The notes under the pieces were generated by a model. That model was not told the DNA's origin. It worked only from the letters and a program-made list of their open reading frames with translations, and did not search any database. A program made the position numbers and the translations under genes. DNA of 64,000 nucleotides from Sphaerotilus hippei (GTDB lineage: Bacteria; Pseudomonadota; Gammaproteobacteria; Burkholderiales; Burkholderiaceae_C). Of the stretch, positions 60,237 to 64,000 are shown piece by piece (the stretch's first letter is position 1; each line of letters starts with the position of its first letter). The DNA lies in assembly GCF_003201595.1 (NCBI RefSeq), contig NZ_QJJS01000002.1:306030-370029 (forward strand), written 5' to 3'.

Positions 60237-61507
60237 AGGCGCTGCTGTCGCTGGCCACGCGCAGCGCCTGGAATCGCCGCTACACGCTGGTGCTGGTGGT
60301 GCTGTCCATCGCGCTGTCGACGCTGCTGCTGCTGGGCATCGAGCGCATCCGCCACCAGGTGCGCGACAGCTTCGCGCAGACGGTCTCGGGCACGGACCTG
60401 ATCGTGGGCGCGCGCACCGGCTCGGTCCAGCTGCTGCTGCACGCCGTCTTCCACGTGGGCAGCGCCACCAGCAACATGCGCTGGAGCAGCGTGCAGGCGC
60501 TGGCCGAGCACCGTTCGGTGGCCTGGGTGGTGCCGCTCTCGCTGGGCGACAGCCACCGCGGCCGCGCGGTCGTGGCGACGACGGCGGCGTTCTTCGAGCA
60601 TTTCCGCCACGGTCGCCAGCAGCCGCTGCAGCTGGCCGAGGGGCGGCGCTTCGAGGACGGCGTGCCGGGCGTGTTCGACGCCGTGCTGGGCGCCGAGGTG
60701 GCCCGCTCGCTGGGCTACCGGCTGGGCCAGCGCCTCGTGCTCAGCCATGGCGACGGGGCGATCGCCGCCAACGACCACGCGGACAAGCCCTTCACCGTGG
60801 TGGGCATCCTCGCGCCCACCGGCACGCCGGTGGACCGCACGGTGCACATCAACCTCGCGGGCATGCAGGCGCTGCACCTGGACTGGATGGCCGGTGCGCC
60901 GCTGCCGGGCCGGGCGGTGCCGGCCGAGCAGGCGCTGCTGCAGGACCTGGCCCCGCGCCAGGTCACCGCCGTGCTGGTGGGGCTGAAGTCGCGCGGCCGG
61001 GTGTTCGGCGTGCAGCGGGCGGTGGCGGAGTTCGAGGCCGAGCCGCTGATGGCGGTGATGCCCGGCGTGGCGCTCGACGAGCTGTGGGAGGTGGTCGGTG
61101 CCGGCGAGCAGGGGCTGCAGGTGATGAGCGCCCTGGTCGCGCTGGTCAGCCTGGCCGGCCTGGTGGCGGTGATCCTGGCCGGACTCGAGCAGCGCCGGCG
61201 CGAGCTGGCCATCCTGCGGGCGGTGGGGGCCGGGCCGCGGCAGATCCTGCTGCTGCTGTGCCTCGAGGGGGGCCTGGTCACCGCCTGCGGCGTGCTGCTC
61301 GGTGCGCTGGCGACCGCCGCGCTGCTGCTGCTGGGGGCGCCGCTGCTGGCGCAGTGGACCGGCATCGGCTTCGTGCCGGAGGCGCCGCGGCCCGAGGAGT
61401 GGCTGCTGATGGGCGCGGTGCTGGCGGCCGGTCTGCTGGCCAGCCTGGTGCCGGGCTGGCGGGCCTGTCGGCTGGCGCTGGCCGACGGGCTGCAGCCGCG
61501 CCTGTGA
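60233..61507 (+). CDS. FtsX/MacB-type ABC permease
   Basis: A 424-aa permease with four helices: about 19-38, then a large periplasmic domain (about 40-290), then three helices at about 293-318, 345-372 and 385-410. The MacB core motif is LEQRRRELAILRAVGAGPRQILLLL. It starts inside the ATPase stop (GTGA). In many bacteria the same ATPase/permease/DUF2796 trio lies next to Zur-controlled genes. Confidence 0.9.
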   Translation: MKALLSLATRSAWNRRYTLVLVVLSIALSTLLLLGIERIRHQVRDSFAQTVSGTDLIVGARTGSVQLLLHAVFHVGSATSNMRWSSVQALAEHRSVAWVVPLSLGDSHRGRAVVATTAAFFEHFRHGRQQPLQLAEGRRFEDGVPGVFDAVLGAEVARSLGYRLGQRLVLSHGDGAIAANDHADKPFTVVGILAPTGTPVDRTVHINLAGMQALHLDWMAGAPLPGRAVPAEQALLQDLAPRQVTAVLVGLKSRGRVFGVQRAVAEFEAEPLMAVMPGVALDELWEVVGAGEQGLQVMSALVALVSLAGLVAVILAGLEQRRRELAILRAVGAGPRQILLLLCLEGGLVTACGVLLGALATAALLLLGAPLLAQWTGIGFVPEAPRPEEWLLMGAVLAAGLLASLVPGWRACRLALADGLQPRL

Positions 61508-61563
61508 GGCCGGGCGGGGCCGCGTGCCCGACCATGGCGCGGCCCTTGCTGCATGCTGGCGCC

Positions 61564-63033
61564 ATGAACCCGACCGCCCCCGATGCCTGCGACACCCTGG
61601 TGCTGATCCACCAGGCCGAACTGATCGCCACCTTCGATGCGCAGCGCCGCGAGCTGCGCGGAGGCAGCCTGCTGGTGCGCGGGCGAGCGGTGGCCGCCGT
61701 CTACGCCGCCGGCGAGGTGCCCCCGGAGGTGCTCGACGAGGTGCGCGCCCGCGGCGAGCTGATCGACGCGCGGCGCCACACCGTCACGCCGGGTCTGGTC
61801 AACACCCACCACCACATGTACCAGTCGCTGACGCGGGCGGTGCCGGCCGCGCAGGACGCCGAGCTGTTCGGCTGGCTGAAGACGCTCTACCCGATCTGGA
61901 GCGGGCTGACGCCGGAGATGGTGCGGGTGTCGACCCAGGTGGCGATGGCCGAGCTGCTGCTGTCGGGCTGCACCACCACGGCCGATCACCACTACCTCTT
62001 TCCGGGCGGCGTGCGGCTGGACGACCAGATCGAGGCGGCCGCGCCGATCGGCATGCGGCTGCATGCCGCGCGCGGCAGCATGAGCGTGGGCGAGAGCGCG
62101 GGCGGCCTGCCGCCGGACTCGCTGGTCGAGCGCGAGGTCGACATCCTGACCGACACCCAGCGCCTGATCGAGACCTACGACGACCCGGGCCGCTACAGCC
62201 GGCTGCGGGTGGTGGCCGCGCCGTGCTCGCCGTTCTCGGTCAGCCGCGAGCTGATGCGGGACTCGGCCGTGCTGGCGCGCAGCCTGGGCGCGCGCCTGCA
62301 CACCCATCTGGCGGAGAACGACCACGACCTGGCCTACAGCCAGTCCAGGTTCGGCATGACGCCGACCGAATACGCCGAGAGCGTGGGCTGGCTGGGCGAG
62401 GACGTCTGGCATGCCCACTGCGTCAAGCTCGATGCCCACGGGCTGGCACGCTTCGCCGCCACCGGCACCGGCGTGGCGCACTGCCCGTGCAGCAACATGC
62501 GGCTGGCCTCGGGCATCGCGCCGGTGCGGCGCATGCTCGACGCCGGCGTGCCGGTGGGCATCGGCGTGGACGGCAGCGCCAGCAACGACGCCGCCCACCT
62601 GCTCAACGAGGCGCGCCAGGCGCTGCTGCTGGCCCGCGTGGGCCGGGCGATGCAGCCTCCGCAGGCCGACGGCGAAGGCCGGCTGCGCTACGGCTGCGAC
62701 CTCGGTCCGGCGGAGATGACCGCCCGCGATGCGCTCGAGCTCGCCACGCGCGGCGGCGCCCGGGTGCTGGGGCGTGACGACATCGGCCACCTGGCGCCGG
62801 GCATGGCCGCTGACCTGGTGCTGTGGCCGCTGGACACGCTGGCCATGGCCGGGGGCGCGGTGCACGACCCGCTGGCCGCGCTGCTGCTGTGCGCCAGCCC
62901 GCAGGTGGCCTGGAGCCTGGTCGACGGCCGGGTGCTGGTGCGCGAGGGGCAGCTCACGACGCTGGCGCTGGGGCCGCTGCTGGAGCGCCACGACCGGCTG
63001 GCGCGGCAGCTGGTCGAGGGCGGGCGGCGCTGA
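61564..63033 (+). CDS. 8-oxoguanine deaminase-like amidohydrolase
   Basis: A 489-aa amidohydrolase of the ATZ/TRZ group. The metal HxH is in GLVNTHHHMYQSLTRAVP. Further metal or catalytic residues are in HTHLAENDHDL (His, Glu), WHAHCVKLD (His) and GIGVDGSASND (Asp). The sequence agrees with 8-oxoguanine deaminases that salvage oxidised guanine. A chlorohydrolase or other purine substrate is possible. Single gene, convergent with the transferase. Confidence 0.88.
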   Translation: MNPTAPDACDTLVLIHQAELIATFDAQRRELRGGSLLVRGRAVAAVYAAGEVPPEVLDEVRARGELIDARRHTVTPGLVNTHHHMYQSLTRAVPAAQDAELFGWLKTLYPIWSGLTPEMVRVSTQVAMAELLLSGCTTTADHHYLFPGGVRLDDQIEAAAPIGMRLHAARGSMSVGESAGGLPPDSLVEREVDILTDTQRLIETYDDPGRYSRLRVVAAPCSPFSVSRELMRDSAVLARSLGARLHTHLAENDHDLAYSQSRFGMTPTEYAESVGWLGEDVWHAHCVKLDAHGLARFAATGTGVAHCPCSNMRLASGIAPVRRMLDAGVPVGIGVDGSASNDAAHLLNEARQALLLARVGRAMQPPQADGEGRLRYGCDLGPAEMTARDALELATRGGARVLGRDDIGHLAPGMAADLVLWPLDTLAMAGGAVHDPLAALLLCASPQVAWSLVDGRVLVREGQLTTLALGPLLERHDRLARQLVEGGRR

Positions 63034-63068
63034 GCCGCGGTCGAGCCGGCGGCGCCGGGCTCAGCGCC
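63026..63068. terminator. Long hairpin containing both convergent stop codons
   Basis: GGCGCTGAGCC (63026-63036) pairs perfectly with GGCTCAGCGCC (63058-63068). The two TGA stop codons (63031-63033 on plus; 63061-63063 on minus) lie opposite each other in the stem. GC-rich, no T-run. Confidence 0.55.
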
Positions 63069-63744
63069 CGGTCCGGTACGGCTCCTCGAAGGCGATGAAG
63101 TCCTGCTCCGCCAGCGCGTCGGCGACCCAGGCCTGCATGCCCGGCGAGGCCCAGACCGCGTCGGCATAGGCGGCCATCGTCGGCGACATCGGCAGCGCAT
63201 AGGTGCGCAGCCGGCCGACCACCGGCGCGAAGTAGGCGTCGACGATGCCGAAGCCGCCGAACAGGAAGGGCCCGCCGCTGGCCTGCAGCGCCTCGCTCCA
63301 CAGCGTGTCCAGCCGGTCCAGGTCGGCCTGGAGGCCAGGCTGCGTGGCCAGCAGGTGCGCGCCGACCTCCGGCAGGCTGGCCTCGAGGTTCTGGCTGCAG
63401 TGCTGGCGCAGCGCGCCGAAACCCGAGTGCATCTCCGCGCAGTACGAGCGGGCCCGCGCGCGGGCGCGGCGCTCCTGAGGCCACAGCGGCTGCTCCGGGT
63501 GACGTTCGGCCAGGTATTCGGCGATGGCCAGCGTGTCCCACACCACCAGGCCGTCGTCGTCGACCAGCACCGGCACCTTGCCGGTCGGCGAGGTGCGGGC
63601 GATCGTGGTCTTGAAGGCCGAGTCCGGCTCGAAGCCGTCGAAGCGCACCATCACCTCCTCGAAGGGCAGGCCGAAGTGGCGCATCAGCACCCAGGGGCGC
63701 ATGGACCAGGACGAATAGTTCTTGTTGCCGATGTAGAGCTGCAT
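63061..63744 (-). CDS. Glutathione S-transferase family protein
   Basis: A 227-aa protein. The thioredoxin-like N-terminal domain begins MQLYIGNKNYSSWSMRPWVLM, with the catalytic Ser/Tyr region SSWS and SPTGKVPVLVD (cis-Pro) and WDTLAIAEYLAERHP. The helical C-terminal domain has GFGIVDAYFAPVV. The NKNYSSWSMRPW opening marks the YfcF/zeta-like bacterial group. Substrate unknown. Confidence 0.9.
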   Translation of the reverse strand: MQLYIGNKNYSSWSMRPWVLMRHFGLPFEEVMVRFDGFEPDSAFKTTIARTSPTGKVPVLVDDDGLVVWDTLAIAEYLAERHPEQPLWPQERRARARARSYCAEMHSGFGALRQHCSQNLEASLPEVGAHLLATQPGLQADLDRLDTLWSEALQASGGPFLFGGFGIVDAYFAPVVGRLRTYALPMSPTMAAYADAVWASPGMQAWVADALAEQDFIAFEEPYRTGR

Positions 63745-63782
63745 GGGGCGAGGGTCCGGTGATGGATGACGTCGCCATGCTA

Positions 63783-64000
63783 GAGCGTGTTATGAACTTT
63801 CCCCCGGGCCGTGGTGGGCCAGAGCTAGCCTGAAATCGTGACCAGAAAACCCTACCCGAGCGACATCAGCGAAGAAGAGTGGCATTTTGTGGCGCCGTAC
63901 CTGACGCTGATGGATGTGAACGCGCCGCAGCGCCGCCACGACCTGCGCGAGGTGTTCAACGCGCTGCGCTGGCTGGCGCGCGCGGGAGCGCCCTGGCGAC
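63783..64000 (+). mobile_element. IS5-family insertion sequence, left end (continues beyond window)
   Basis: The element appears to begin at about 63783 with GAGCGTGTTATGAACTTT, the kind of terminal inverted repeat seen in IS5/ISL2-type elements. The flanking bases are GCTA. The other end and the target duplication are outside the window, so the boundary is tentative. Confidence 0.6.
63838..64000 (+). CDS. IS5-family transposase, N-terminal part
   Basis: GTG start; the frame stays open to the window edge. The opening TRKPYPSDISEEEWHFVAPYLTL and LREVFNALRWLARAGAPWR match the N-terminal (DUF4096-type) domain of IS5-group transposases. The DDE catalytic part is outside the window. Confidence 0.85.
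   Translation, partial: MTRKPYPSDISEEEWHFVAPYLTLMDVNAPQRRHDLREVFNALRWLARAGAPWR

Noticed and set aside
1..64000. tRNA, rRNA and CRISPR features
   Set aside because: I looked for T-loop-like GGTTCGA stretches and evenly spaced repeats. The few GTTCGA hits lie inside coding genes without acceptor stems, and no repeat-spacer array is visible.

Overview
The window is about 68-70% G+C, densely packed, and carries almost nothing but beta-proteobacterial gene families. It suggests a Burkholderiales chromosome, probably of the Leptothrix/Sphaerotilus/Rubrivivax/Ideonella type. That placement is inferred from gene content and codon use, not from a marker gene. I see no rRNA, tRNA, CRISPR array or prophage. 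The only mobile element is the left end of an IS5-type element running off the right edge.

Layout. (1) 1-9004: a PQQ-associated cluster. It holds a partial MBL-fold protein, a degenerate PqqB, the four-part 'PQQ-dependent alcohol dehydrogenase system' ABC cassette (ATPase, YVTN propeller, binding protein, permease), then an overlapping train with an ExbB/TolQ-like and ExbD-like stator pair, a small membrane protein, a lipoprotein and a Bug-type binding protein. (2) 9025-14503: a NarX/UhpB-type kinase and LuxR-type regulator, divergent from a quinoprotein alcohol dehydrogenase with calcium-type residues, a pentapeptide-repeat protein and cytochrome c. (3) 14532-25074: single genes (CAP lipoprotein, FRG protein, Cache/CheW protein, radical SAM, DUF748 protein, Kef antiporter). 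(4) 25863-31194: a surface-glycan cluster with CDP-glucose chemistry. (5) 31288-38806, minus strand: a PQQ-receptor homologue (PqqU/YncD), a SoxYZ-like carrier, a quinoprotein-relay metallohydrolase and a second quinoprotein dehydrogenase with the lanthanide signature. A SenA/EgtB-like protein lies upstream. (6) 38945-43734: ferric iron ABC uptake (FbpA; divergent FbpB/FbpC around a near-perfect Fur box), interrupted by two gene relics. (7) 43750-51091: DUF429, BLUF photoreceptor and FolE, then a phosphorelay of PAS kinase, single-domain receiver and REC-REC-PAS-GGDEF-EAL protein. (8) 51092-55502: a degenerate ATP-dependent DNA ligase and a P-type cation ATPase. (9) 55600-61507: zinc homeostasis (znuCBA, Fur/Zur regulator, DUF2796/ZrgA protein, MacB-like ABC pair). 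(10) 61564-64000: 8-oxoguanine deaminase-like amidohydrolase, glutathione transferase, IS5-type transposase start.

The main theme is periplasmic PQQ-dependent alcohol oxidation. The two dehydrogenases differ at the residue that separates Ca from lanthanide enzymes (Asp-Phe-Ser against Asp-Phe-Asp). Both have the same dyad, CGGGA-N5-TCCCG, about 55 bp before the start codon. The upstream copies form a tandem array with about 22-bp spacing beside a kinase/LuxR pair. The window has a PQQ receptor and a PqqB lacking its metal-site motifs, but no pqqA, C, D or E.

Several genes look like family members that have lost catalytic residues: PqqB, the first MBL protein, the DNA ligase (KxDG lysine replaced by Arg) and the SenA/EgtB-like protein (two expected iron histidines replaced). 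At several convergent gene pairs the two TGA stop codons pair with each other inside a hairpin.
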